Assembly: GCF_018274385.1 (NCBI RefSeq)
Contig: NZ_JAAFYZ010000013.1
Coordinates: forward strand, 1 to 64,000
Reading direction: 5' to 3'
Source: Catenulispora pinistramenti
GTDB lineage: Bacteria; Actinomycetota; Actinomycetes; Streptomycetales; Catenulisporaceae
DNA: 64,000 bases
Part shown: positions 26,078 through 36,025 of the stretch, piece by piece
Position numbering within the stretch: the stretch's first letter is position 1
How the letters are laid out: every line of letters starts with the position of its first letter
Made by a program: the position numbers and the translations under genes
Notes under the pieces: generated by a model
The model's database searches: none
Seen by the model: only the letters and a program-made list of their open reading frames with translations
Told to the model about the DNA's origin: nothing

Positions 26078-26935
26078 ATGCCCACCTACGCGCACGACAC
26101 CGCCCCGACGCAGTTCGTCGAAGCCGGCGGCATCCGGTTCGGCTACCGCCGCTTCGGCGGCCTCGGTGGCTCTGAGCGGACCCCGCTGGTGTTCTTCCAG
26201 CACTTCATGGGGAACCTGGACGACCACGACCCGGCCATCAGCGACGCCTTCGCCGCCGACCGCGAAGTCATCCTCTTCAACAACACCGGCGTCGCCTCCA
26301 CCAGCGGCGTGGTCCCCGAGACCGTCGAGGAGATGGCCTCCGACGCGGCCGTGTTCATCGAAGCGCTCGGACTCACCACCGTCGACCTCGTCGGCCACTC
26401 GATGGGCGGCCTGGTCGCCCAGCAGCTTGCGATCCAGCGTCCGGACCTGGTGCGCCGCGTCGTCCTGGTCGGCACCGGCCCGCGCGGCGGCGAGCGTATC
26501 GGTCAGATGTCCCCGACCACCGCCGGGTTGTTCGCCAAGAAGTACCCGCGGCAGCAGGACATGTGGCTGCCGATCCTGTTCGCGCCGACGCCGACCAGCC
26601 AGAAGCTCGGCCGCGAATACGTGGACCGGATCGTCGCCCGCGCCGACCGCGACGCGCCGTTCTCCGAGCAGTCCGTCCTCGCCCAGCGCACGGCCATCGG
26701 CGCCTATGGGGCGGCCAAGGACCCCGCGTATCGGAACCTACAGACACTCACCGCGCCGGTCCTGGTCGTCAACGGCACCGACGACATCATCATCCCCACC
26801 GTCAACTCCTACATCCTCCAGCAGTTCCTGCCGAACGCGCAGCTCCTGCTCTACCCCGACGCCAACCACGGCGCCCACTTCCAGTACCCCGAGCGGTTCG
26901 TCAAGCACGCCCGCCTGTTCCTCGACGAGCAGTAG
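26078..26935 (+). CDS. Alpha/beta hydrolase (non-haem chloroperoxidase-like)
   Basis: A 285-aa alpha/beta hydrolase. S108 lies in GHSMGG, the acid in NGTDDIIIP (about 236) and the histidine in DANHGAH (about 264). The length and the NNTGVASTSG segment fit the esterase/perhydrolase group often annotated as chloroperoxidase. ATG 26078 follows TGGAGAG. It is the middle gene of the operon; between two SDR enzymes it may cleave an ester or lactone made or opened by them. Confidence 0.87.
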   Translation: MPTYAHDTAPTQFVEAGGIRFGYRRFGGLGGSERTPLVFFQHFMGNLDDHDPAISDAFAADREVILFNNTGVASTSGVVPETVEEMASDAAVFIEALGLTTVDLVGHSMGGLVAQQLAIQRPDLVRRVVLVGTGPRGGERIGQMSPTTAGLFAKKYPRQQDMWLPILFAPTPTSQKLGREYVDRIVARADRDAPFSEQSVLAQRTAIGAYGAAKDPAYRNLQTLTAPVLVVNGTDDIIIPTVNSYILQQFLPNAQLLLYPDANHGAHFQYPERFVKHARLFLDEQ

Positions 26936-26966
26936 TCCGAGCAGTAGCCCACAGGAGACATCCATC

Positions 26967-27713
26967 ATGGCGACACCCGTAGTCCTGATCACCGGAGCGC
27001 TCACCGGCATCGGCCGCGCCAGCGCATACGCCTTCGCCGATGCCGGCGCGAAGCTCATCGTCTCCGGCCGCCGCGACGAGGCCGGAAAGCAGCTCGCCGA
27101 CGAACTGCGCCTGCGCGGCGCCGAGGTCGAATTCGTCAACGCCGACGTCCGCAACGAGGACGAGGTCCGCGCGTTGGTGGACCAGACCGTCGCGCGCTTC
27201 GGCCGCCTGGACGTGGCGGTCAACAACGCCGGGACCGAAGGCGCACCCGGCCCGATCACCGACCAGAGCGCCCAGAGCTACACCGCGACCTTCGACACCA
27301 ACGTCCTCGGGGTCATCCTGAGCATGAAGCACCAGGTGCGCGTCATGCGGCAGCAAGGCGCCGGCAGCATCGTCAACATCTCATCCACCTACGGGCACGG
27401 CGGCGCCGCCGGCGCCTCGGTCTACGTCGGCAGCAAGCACGCCGTCGAAGGCATCACCAAGTCGGTGGCGCTGGAGCTCGCCAAGACCGGCATCCGCGTG
27501 AACGCCGTCGCACCCGGGACCACGGACACCGGCATGCTGACTCGGTTCACCGGCACCGACGAGAACAAGGCCGCTCTCGTGGGGTCAGTCCCCGTGGGCC
27601 GGCTCGCTCACACCAAGGAGATCGCGGACGCGGTCGTCTTCATCGGGTCGGACCAGGCCTCCTACATCACAGGACACGTCCTGAGCGTCGACGGCGGGCT
27701 TTCCGCCGCCTGA
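26967..27713 (+). CDS. SDR family oxidoreductase
   Basis: A 248-aa short-chain dehydrogenase/reductase of the glucose/7-alpha-hydroxysteroid dehydrogenase type. TGALTGIG (9-16), SGRR (NADP preference), NNAGTEG, the serine in NISSTYG and YVGSK (about 152-156) are present. It follows the hydrolase by 31 bp and ends the operon. It is not a near-duplicate of the first SDR, so the two probably act on different intermediates. Confidence 0.9.
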   Translation: MATPVVLITGALTGIGRASAYAFADAGAKLIVSGRRDEAGKQLADELRLRGAEVEFVNADVRNEDEVRALVDQTVARFGRLDVAVNNAGTEGAPGPITDQSAQSYTATFDTNVLGVILSMKHQVRVMRQQGAGSIVNISSTYGHGGAAGASVYVGSKHAVEGITKSVALELAKTGIRVNAVAPGTTDTGMLTRFTGTDENKAALVGSVPVGRLAHTKEIADAVVFIGSDQASYITGHVLSVDGGLSAA

Positions 27714-27752
27714 CGAACGGGTTCCACGCCGACAAGTTGGAGGTCGAAAGGG

Positions 27753-27781
27753 TATTGAGCCTTACTCAGAACCCTTATAAT
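27753..27781 (+). promoter_or_regulatory. Candidate promoter with consensus TATAAT
   Basis: A perfect TATAAT (27776-27781) is preceded at 17 bp by GTATTG (27753-27758). It lies 34 bp before the lipoprotein start in a local AT-rich patch. Confidence 0.5.
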
Positions 27782-27815
27782 GGGTGGCTGCTGTCCTGTT
27801 GCCAGGGAGATCTTC

Positions 27816-28208
27816 GTGTGCGCCAGAGCCACCGCCTTAACCTCCCGGGTCATCGGGTACGCTGCCGCGTTCGTGGCGGCCGCAGTGCTGACTTCAGGAT
27901 GTGCCTCGCATCCGGCGACCGCACCCGACGGTGGTGGGCCCAGTACCTCCTCGACCGCCTCCAGCAGTGACATCACATCTGTCACGCCCACAGGGTCGAT
28001 GCCTTCGCAGAGCTCGGCCCAGACTCCGGACTCCTCGGCATCGGGCGCGGGCCAGACGACGCCGTCGTCGAGCGCGGGCCAGACGTCCAACTGGCAGACC
28101 TCCGAGGCCAGCAGCTCTGGCCCCAGCCCCAGTCCAGCCACCAGTGGCGGCCCAGTCTTCTCGGCGCCACACATCATCTGCCCCTCGCCGTGCGGCGCGA
28201 TCGGATAG
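27816..28208 (+). CDS. Small Ser/Thr/Pro-rich putative lipoprotein
   Basis: A 130-aa protein. The N-terminus has a short basic region, a hydrophobic stretch (IGYAAAFVAAAVL) and TSGC at residues 26-29, a slightly atypical lipobox giving C29 as the lipidated residue. The mature part is low-complexity Ser/Gly/Pro/Thr (a flexible, wall-spanning linker), ending in a short segment with two cysteines (IICPSPCGA). The GTG at 27816 follows GGGAGA. No enzyme domain is seen. The role is unknown; it may tether or simply decorate the surface. Confidence 0.6.
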   Translation: MCARATALTSRVIGYAAAFVAAAVLTSGCASHPATAPDGGGPSTSSTASSSDITSVTPTGSMPSQSSAQTPDSSASGAGQTTPSSSAGQTSNWQTSEASSSGPSPSPATSGGPVFSAPHIICPSPCGAIG

Positions 28209-28521
28209 GCGGACAGCGCGGGGCCTTGCAATGCCCTGTCATAGTCCCTGTGTGAGGCTGTCATCACCAAGACGGTCGTACTTTCCAGCCGCCGTGCTGT
28301 GGCAGTTTCCGGAAACGTTTGCGGTCGCGGTCACCATCGCCCGCGCCGGTAACCTCCCGCTCCACCCCGACGCGCCGGCAACGGCACTTCCAACGGCCTC
28401 GCCGCCTTCTCAGTAGTCCCGCTCATTGCACCGTTCACGAAGGAAGGTCGATGAGATCCATGCCTCTGCCACGATCCCGTACTGGTCGAGAACTCGGCCA
28501 CCAGCTGTGAGCTGGGCTTTT
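28209..28521. other. Gap without recognisable gene
   Basis: No frame with good codon bias or ribosome site. It separates the lipoprotein gene from the transposase remnant. Confidence 0.4.
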
Positions 28522-29486
<965 letters not shown>

Positions 29487-29520
29487 GGGTGGGGCTGCAG
29501 GCTCGCCTGCAGCCCCACCC
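29487..29520 (-). terminator. Terminator of the giant lectin gene
   Basis: GGGTGGGGCTGCAGGC pairs perfectly with its complement across a two-base centre (effective loop 4-6). It lies 30 bp after the stop codon at 29550 and is followed on the minus strand by a short T-rich run (complement of cgaaaa). Confidence 0.85.
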
Positions 29521-29549
29521 GCCTACGTGTATCAGCGCCTAGCTATAAC

Positions 29550-32500
29550 CTAATCCCACTGCTGGAAGTTCCCTCCGTTCTGGTCATTGAAGTACGGCGT
29601 CCCGTCGGACTGCATGTCGAGAACCTTGCCGGAGACGGCGTGCTTGAGAATCCACCCGGCTCCGCCCCACGTGTAATTCCACTGCTGGTATTGATTGCCG
29701 CTGCCGCAGGCGCCCGTGTAGAGGCTGGTGCCGTTGCCGTCGAGGCAGAGCCCTGTGGCGATGTCCTTGAACGAGAGACTTCCATTTCCGTTGTTGGTGA
29801 CGTTCCAGAGCTGAAAGCCGTTCGTGGTGCTACACGGGTTGCTGTAGAGCTGAGCCTGGGCGTTGCTGTCCAAGCATCGGCCGACCGCGATGTTGGCGAC
29901 GTTCCACACGTTGCCGTTCGTGCCGAACAAGGCGCCGTTGGGGGAGTAGACGACGGCGTTGCCGTCGGTCTGCACCATCAGGCCGGTCGTGCCTTGGTTC
30001 GCAGTGTTCGATGCCCACAGGGTGGCGCCGGACAGACGGCCGGTCGCGGAGTTCAGCGGCATCGACGCATAGATCACGAGGTCGCCGTCAGTCTGGAACG
30101 CCAGCGCTGCGTTCGGGTTGCCAGCGGTGTTGGAGGACCAGATCGGTGCGCCGTTCTTCTTGTACAGCACCAGATTCCCGTCGGCTTGCCAGACGAGTGT
30201 GGTCAGGGGGCCCGACCAGCGGACGGGTCCGGCCGACGCGGGGAACACTGTGTTGTCGAAGGACGCGCCCACAGCGCCGGTGGGAGTCGCGGGGGCCTGC
30301 CCGTTCTCTGCGATGCGTAGGTAGCAGGTGGGGCTGAGCGCCGAGATGTCGCCCGCTCCATCGCCCGCACGTGCACTGAAGACATAGAGATGTCCGTTGA
30401 TCAGGTTCGTCGTGGGGATACTTCCTTGGACCCCGGCCGCCGACGCGGAGCCGGCACCGCCGAGGACGATCGGCGGAGCGACGTTCGGGTCGGTGACATC
30501 GCGCATCTCGAATTCCGCGTGCTGGGCGGCGATGGCGACGCTCGCTCCGAGGTTCGGATTGAGTTTGGTGCTGACCACGGGATTGTTCTGGTCGGAGCTA
30601 CACGGTGTGACCGTGCCGTCGGAACTCGTGAGGTTCGTCGGCGCGGTCAGAGCGTAAACCGGCGCGGTCGCAGGCTTGAAGCCGCTGTTCTTGGACAGCC
30701 AAAGCGCCTGGTCCGCCGACAGTACCTGGGCATACACGCGGACGTCGGCTATCCCACCGCTGGTGAAGTTGTTCGCGGCGCCGCTGTAGAAACCGCGGCC
30801 GATGGCCAGCGGACCGGTCGAGGCGACGGGTGTGGTGTCGCTCGCTGTCCCGGCCAGTTGGCCGTCGACGTAAAGGGCCATGGTGCCGTTGACGTCCCAT
30901 GAGGCGACCAGATGGGTCCACACGCCGGCCTTCGGCAGCCCTGCCTGTGAGCTCACTCGGGCGAACGCCGGGTTCGCGGTATCCGATGTCGCCCTGGCGA
31001 AAGACCAATTGTTGCCCTGCGCGCCGTTGTTCTCGAACTCGAGGTGGAATCCGCCGACTTGAGAGCCCTGCTGGGTGAGCAGAGTCTGGTAGCCATTGGT
31101 GTTGTCGAGTCGGGCCCACAAGGCCACTGTGAAGGGCTTGGTGCTGTCGAAAACACCTCCTGATGTGGCGACGGCGGCGGTGCTGCCGTTGAACAGGCCA
31201 TAGCCGCCCGGCGCCAGCTCGGCCCCGCCGGCTGTCGTCGCCGGGTGGCTGCCCGACGGCGACGAGTCCGACGCGGTCGTGCCGGAGCCGTCGGTCAGCG
31301 TCCATTGGGCGCTGGGCGCCGCGGTCACGGATTGGCCCGTCGTGTACGTGGTGAAGTGGCACATCGACGAGAACGGTGAAGCAGAGTTCTTAGAATCGAC
31401 TGTGCGCGCTTGCCAGGCGTAGGTGTGGCCGGGCAGCAGCGGCGGAGTTGTGTAGCCGACTGTGCCGCTTCCGCTGACCGCCGAGGAATCGCCGCTCGGC
31501 GCTACCGGCCGGACGATCTGCTGGCCGGTAGTGATGTCGGTGACGGAGAACTGACCGTGGACCGATACCGTCGGGTCCGCGTCTGACACGGTGACCTGCA
31601 ACTTCGGCGAGAGGGAGTCGACCGTGCCGTACGGTCCCGAGGGGAGGCAGCCAGGTCCCGAAGGATTCTTGGCGGCGGGAACGGTGGCCGGCGGAAGGTT
31701 TCCTTGCGGGACCGCGGGAACCTGCGGGCCACCGTTCTGGGTGTCGTTGATGTTGTTGACTTCGTACTGGCTCAAGGCACGGTCGAAGACCTGGAAATCA
31801 GTGATCTGACCGTTGAAGTAGCTCCAGGTGTTGTTGCCTGGGGCAGCCGGCCAGCCGTTGTTGTTGTACACGCCGGTCCCGATCATGGCGATCGGGTCGG
31901 CGTTGGAGACTTGTCCGGACGCTGATCCGAGATTGTTGCCGTCCAGGAACAGCGTTTGGGCGCCGCCGGTGGAGGCGAGGGCGGCGAAGTGCCAGTTCCC
32001 GTCGTTGACCGGGGAAGGGCTGCTGATGCCTTGGGCGTTGCCGTTCCAGAAGTGCCCGTAGAGCTTGCCGTCGGTGCCGACGTAGAGCACCGGCATGGCG
32101 CCGCCGTCTGGGTTGGCCGTGCCCGGGGTGGAGTGTCCTGTGGAGAACAGCGTGCCGCCGGCCGTGGTCTTGAACCACATCGACGTGCTCAACACGTTGG
32201 TGCTGGAGATGAGGTTGTCAGGCAGGCCGATCGCGCCGGAGGAGCCGTCGAACTGCGCGGCACCGCCGTTGAGCTCCTTGGTGAAGGTGACTCCACCGAT
32301 GATCGTGCCGTTGTGGCCGGCGCCGGTGATATCGAGCTCCGAGGGCGGCTGGACGTCGGTCTTGCCGCCGCTCAGGACCGCCTTGCCCATGGGCCAGTCC
32401 AGGATCGACGCGCGGGCCGCAGGGTTCTTGGTCCACGAGACGTCCGAGACGTTGATCGGGGTCGTGCCCAGCTTGAAGGTGCCGTTGTCCGACTTCAGGG

Positions 32501-35500
32501 GCCAGACTACGAGGCTGCCGCCGGGGCCGCTGCCCCACAGATCGGGCAGCCCGTCGCCGTCGAGGTCCCCGGACGTCCCCAGAATGGGGTTCGCTGACGG
32601 CGTCATGCCGTCGGTCAGGACGGTGACACCGGCGTCACCGCCGAGTGCTCCCAGGTCGACTTGGCCGCTGCTTTTGTGAACGGAGCTGAACTGGTAGATC
32701 TTGCCGGTAGTGCGGTCTCGGGTCCATAGGTCCGGAAGCCCGTCGCCGTTGGTGTCGCCCGGGGTGAGCAGGTCCTGGTTGCCCCAATCGAAGTCGCTGG
32801 TTCCGGCCGGCTGGGCTGTTCCGATGTCGATCCCGTCGTCCAGGGTGTTGACGGTCTTGTAGCGATAGAGCCACAACGTGTTTCTCGTGCCGTCGGCTGT
32901 GGGCGCGACTGCCAACAGGTACGTGGGATTGCGAGAGGAGATCGCCCTGGGCGTCAGTGTTCCACCGGGGTAGATGTCGCCTGTCGAGCCCTGGTCGGCC
33001 CAACCGATCGCGGCGATCGCCTTGACTCGCGACCAGTCGCAGGGGTCTGTGGTGCATCCGGGCCGGGCGGTGATGGGGATCATCTGGGTGGTGCTGAACT
33101 GGCCCGCGCCGCTGTTCAGGTAGAGGTAGAGGTTGGGGGAACCGGGCTTGTGGGCGAACAGGTCGTCTGTGTAGAGACCGTGCATCGAGCCGTGCGCGGT
33201 GAGCTGGAAGTTGTTCCATCCCGAGCCGTCAGGACTCTGGTAGACGGTTTTCGACGGTGTCGAGGCGGGGCTGTGTGCCGAGGCTAGTGTGCCGCCTGTG
33301 GACGGGACGCCAGTGACCTGATAAACGCGCAGGTCTCCGTCCGGCGTAGCAGTCATCAAGTCCGGTATGCCATCGCCGGTGACGTCGCCGGGCGTCGGCT
33401 TGGCGTTGGGGTTGTCGGGGACGTAGAAGGCGTGGGTGAGCGGAGAGGTGGAGAAGTTGCCCGCCCGGTCGACCGCGATCACCCGCAGGATGTGTGATCC
33501 CCACGAGAGCGTCGGGATCCGCAGTTGGGCTCGGCCGCTGCCGTCGGCGGTGGTGAGGTTCGCGCTGTTCTCGCCGTTCTGGCAGGTGCCGCCGGCGGTC
33601 GAGTAGCTCAAACCGGCGTCGATCGTCCATTCGTAGCACCAGATGCCGGACGGGCCGTTGTCCGAGTCGATGATGTTGATGGTGCCGCCAGGGCCTCCGG
33701 CGACCGGTGCGTTCGCGGTTCCGGGCAGGGCGTCCGGCGGGTACGAACCGGGATTCGCCGGATCGAGGGCCGGCTGGTTGGGGGACTGGAAGTCGGTCGT
33801 GAAGTAACAGGGTGCTGAGGCCCCGGCGGTGTTGTCGATGTACTTGTCGTACGCGTCGGCCCACCAATAGTAGGCGGTGCCGTCATTCAGGGGAGGGGAC
33901 CAGGCCACGGTCTTGTCCCGGATACCTCCCGATTCGATGGCGGCGTCCTTTTGGTTTCCGGCGTTGTCGCGCAGGTGGAAGTTGGCCCCGAGGGCCTTGT
34001 CCGCAGGCGATCCGATGGTCGGCGAATGGACGAAGGCCGAGAAGATGGGCTGCCCGGTGTCGTTCTTCCCGAGCCAGTAGACGCCGGCTTGCGCGGGACA
34101 GCTGTTGGCCTGGTTGTTGCCGTGGGGAGTCGGATACGTAGTGGTGTTTCCCACAGTGGGCGGCAGGTCATAGGTGATCTGCCAGGCCGTGTGGTTGGTC
34201 GTGGAGAACCGCAGGAACGAGTTGGCGTCGGACTCGTTGCTGTTGAACAGGCCGACGGTGAGGTTCGGGTAGCCGTGGTTCAGGGCGGACTGTACGACGG
34301 CGGTCATATCGAACTCGATCGGCGCCGGCGGATACATGTTGTTGCCGGTCGTGGTCACCGGTGACACCGCGGCCGGCGGCATGTCCTGGCAGACGGCCTG
34401 GTCGATGTTCCAGGTGCACGCGCGGTGGTTCCAGGTCGTGTACCTGTCGATCGCGGCCGCCGCGAACGCCCGGACGCTGGCGGTGTGGCTGCCGTTGGCC
34501 GAGGCGCCGGATACCGCTGCCTGGAGCTTGCCACCGTTGGCAATGACCTGCAGGCCGGGCTGGTGCAGTTCAGCAGGAAACTGGATCTGCATGAACGTGC
34601 GCTCGATACCGGTCCCGCACGCGCTGGCGAAGCCCTGGTACCCGACTCCGGGGTCGTAGCCCTGAGGATGGGCGTCGAAGTTCGGATTGATGCCGTTGTT
34701 GCCGTCCGGCAGGCATTGCTGTTCCCAGGTCCAATGGTTGACCCAGTTGCCGTTCGTGGGCGTGACACTCGGGTCGATGTACACCGGGTAGGTCGTGTCC
34801 GGCCCGGACAGGACGGCGGTGTCGGGAGTCACCACGAGCCCGGACGAATCGGCCTTGATGGGCAGAACGGCGACCTTCGCGCCCGGTGCCGGTCCCTGCG
34901 CGGTGGACGAGGCCGGTGCGGTCGGGTCTCCCGGGGCGTCGGTGGCGGTCGGTGACACGGAATTCGCCCTGGCCTTGGCGGTGGTGTTCGGAGCGGCTTG
35001 GGCCGTCCCGGAGTCCCACATCATGGCCGGGGGCGCTGCGAATCGGGGCGTTCCGGACGCGTCGGCGGCGGCGAGGTTCCCAGTCGAGTCCGAAGTCAGC
35101 TTCAGCGTCTTCGAGGCCGTCCCGACATGCAGTGTCTTGAGTGCGGGGTTGGCCGCGGCCTGGGCGTCGTGGACGATCAGGGTGTTCTCGAAGCCTCCGA
35201 ACGCGTCGACGGAAACCTGGAGGTCGACTCCTGGCAGCACCGAGGCGTACGTCGCCATACTCCCCGCCAGCGAAGGTTTGGGCAGTGTGGTCGGCCAGGT
35301 GAGTGCCAACTGATCGCCGGAGGCGTTCGTCATCGTGGCCAGCGGACCTGATCCGCCTCCGGAGAGTGTGACGGGCGACTCCACGGCGACCGGGGCCACC
35401 GAGCCGTCAGGGTTCGCCTTCAGACCGGTGTCGATCGGAACCCAGCTGCTGGAGCGTTTCACCCGCTCCGGTGCGATGCTGGAGGTCCAGGTGAAAGTCC

Positions 35501-35825
35501 CGTCCGCGTTGGCCGTGGTCTGGGTCTCGTCCGTCGTCAAGCCGTCCACGACGACGGCCTTGCCGCTGCTGACGGCCTTGGCGCTGGCCGTGGCCAGCGC
35601 CGACTGCCGGGCCGTGGCCTGGGGATCCGGTGCGGGGGCGGGCTTCTGGCCGGTTCCGGCTGCGTCGGTTGCTGCTTGGGTCCCGGAGCGGGACGCCGTC
35701 GGCGTCTCGTGGGGCGTTCCGGTCGCGGCGGCGGCCTGTCCGACACCGATCGACACCGCCGTCAGGCAGCTGATCGCGCCGCAGGCTGCCCGTAGCGCAG
35801 CGGAACGGATCTTGGAGAATTGCAT
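29550..35825 (-). CDS. Giant secreted multidomain lectin/LamG protein
   Basis: A 2,091-aa exported protein. Signal peptide about residues 1-34 (ending AAAA). A low-complexity Ala/Thr/Pro region follows, then a DNRLRE-like domain (about 355-560), three FG-GAP-type calcium-loop repeats with DVTGDGIPDL, DTNGDGLPDL and DLDGDGLPDL (about 810-1110), two LamG/concanavalin-like domains (about 1160-1360 and 1505-1710), a bulb-type (B_lectin) domain with the QADGNLVLY and QTDGDLVIY repeats (about 1855-1970), and a C-terminal ricin-B domain (about 1973-2091). No catalytic domain is seen. It is divergent from the RHS toxin gene across 200 bp. It is likely a wall or matrix adhesin working with the toxin; that partnership is inferred from gene order. 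Confidence 0.85.
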   Translation of the reverse strand: MQFSKIRSAALRAACGAISCLTAVSIGVGQAAAATGTPHETPTASRSGTQAATDAAGTGQKPAPAPDPQATARQSALATASAKAVSSGKAVVVDGLTTDETQTTANADGTFTWTSSIAPERVKRSSSWVPIDTGLKANPDGSVAPVAVESPVTLSGGGSGPLATMTNASGDQLALTWPTTLPKPSLAGSMATYASVLPGVDLQVSVDAFGGFENTLIVHDAQAAANPALKTLHVGTASKTLKLTSDSTGNLAAADASGTPRFAAPPAMMWDSGTAQAAPNTTAKARANSVSPTATDAPGDPTAPASSTAQGPAPGAKVAVLPIKADSSGLVVTPDTAVLSGPDTTYPVYIDPSVTPTNGNWVNHWTWEQQCLPDGNNGINPNFDAHPQGYDPGVGYQGFASACGTGIERTFMQIQFPAELHQPGLQVIANGGKLQAAVSGASANGSHTASVRAFAAAAIDRYTTWNHRACTWNIDQAVCQDMPPAAVSPVTTTGNNMYPPAPIEFDMTAVVQSALNHGYPNLTVGLFNSNESDANSFLRFSTTNHTAWQITYDLPPTVGNTTTYPTPHGNNQANSCPAQAGVYWLGKNDTGQPIFSAFVHSPTIGSPADKALGANFHLRDNAGNQKDAAIESGGIRDKTVAWSPPLNDGTAYYWWADAYDKYIDNTAGASAPCYFTTDFQSPNQPALDPANPGSYPPDALPGTANAPVAGGPGGTINIIDSDNGPSGIWCYEWTIDAGLSYSTAGGTCQNGENSANLTTADGSGRAQLRIPTLSWGSHILRVIAVDRAGNFSTSPLTHAFYVPDNPNAKPTPGDVTGDGIPDLMTATPDGDLRVYQVTGVPSTGGTLASAHSPASTPSKTVYQSPDGSGWNNFQLTAHGSMHGLYTDDLFAHKPGSPNLYLYLNSGAGQFSTTQMIPITARPGCTTDPCDWSRVKAIAAIGWADQGSTGDIYPGGTLTPRAISSRNPTYLLAVAPTADGTRNTLWLYRYKTVNTLDDGIDIGTAQPAGTSDFDWGNQDLLTPGDTNGDGLPDLWTRDRTTGKIYQFSSVHKSSGQVDLGALGGDAGVTVLTDGMTPSANPILGTSGDLDGDGLPDLWGSGPGGSLVVWPLKSDNGTFKLGTTPINVSDVSWTKNPAARASILDWPMGKAVLSGGKTDVQPPSELDITGAGHNGTIIGGVTFTKELNGGAAQFDGSSGAIGLPDNLISSTNVLSTSMWFKTTAGGTLFSTGHSTPGTANPDGGAMPVLYVGTDGKLYGHFWNGNAQGISSPSPVNDGNWHFAALASTGGAQTLFLDGNNLGSASGQVSNADPIAMIGTGVYNNNGWPAAPGNNTWSYFNGQITDFQVFDRALSQYEVNNINDTQNGGPQVPAVPQGNLPPATVPAAKNPSGPGCLPSGPYGTVDSLSPKLQVTVSDADPTVSVHGQFSVTDITTGQQIVRPVAPSGDSSAVSGSGTVGYTTPPLLPGHTYAWQARTVDSKNSASPFSSMCHFTTYTTGQSVTAAPSAQWTLTDGSGTTASDSSPSGSHPATTAGGAELAPGGYGLFNGSTAAVATSGGVFDSTKPFTVALWARLDNTNGYQTLLTQQGSQVGGFHLEFENNGAQGNNWSFARATSDTANPAFARVSSQAGLPKAGVWTHLVASWDVNGTMALYVDGQLAGTASDTTPVASTGPLAIGRGFYSGAANNFTSGGIADVRVYAQVLSADQALWLSKNSGFKPATAPVYALTAPTNLTSSDGTVTPCSSDQNNPVVSTKLNPNLGASVAIAAQHAEFEMRDVTDPNVAPPIVLGGAGSASAAGVQGSIPTTNLINGHLYVFSARAGDGAGDISALSPTCYLRIAENGQAPATPTGAVGASFDNTVFPASAGPVRWSGPLTTLVWQADGNLVLYKKNGAPIWSSNTAGNPNAALAFQTDGDLVIYASMPLNSATGRLSGATLWASNTANQGTTGLMVQTDGNAVVYSPNGALFGTNGNVWNVANIAVGRCLDSNAQAQLYSNPCSTTNGFQLWNVTNNGNGSLSFKDIATGLCLDGNGTSLYTGACGSGNQYQQWNYTWGGAGWILKHAVSGKVLDMQSDGTPYFNDQNGGNFQQWD

Positions 35826-35953
35826 GGGCGCGAGGGTAGAGCGTGCCCGGAATCGGCGATTCAGGCGAATGACTACTAACCTCTGTAAGAGATGACTATG
35901 CAGCTTGTGAAAGTTATCAAGCCGAAACCTACTAGGCGGTACAAATCATTGGC

Positions 35954-35983
35954 TTGATTAATAACGGCCCGAACCACTAGCCT
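35954..35983 (+). promoter_or_regulatory. Candidate promoter of the RHS toxin gene
   Basis: TTGATT (35954-35959) and TAGCCT (35978-35983) lie 18 bp apart, 42 bp before the start codon. The whole divergent gap (35826-36025) is markedly AT-richer than the genes beside it and must hold the promoters of both large genes. Confidence 0.45.
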
Positions 35984-36025
35984 GCGAGGCCTCGATCTTG
36001 ATCATTCGGGTGGGAGGCATCGGGC

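Noticed and set aside
26166-26966. Open frame running through the hydrolase gene into the second SDR
   Set aside because: Ser/Arg/Pro-rich shadow of the hydrolase; only the SDR part starting at ATG 26967 is coding.
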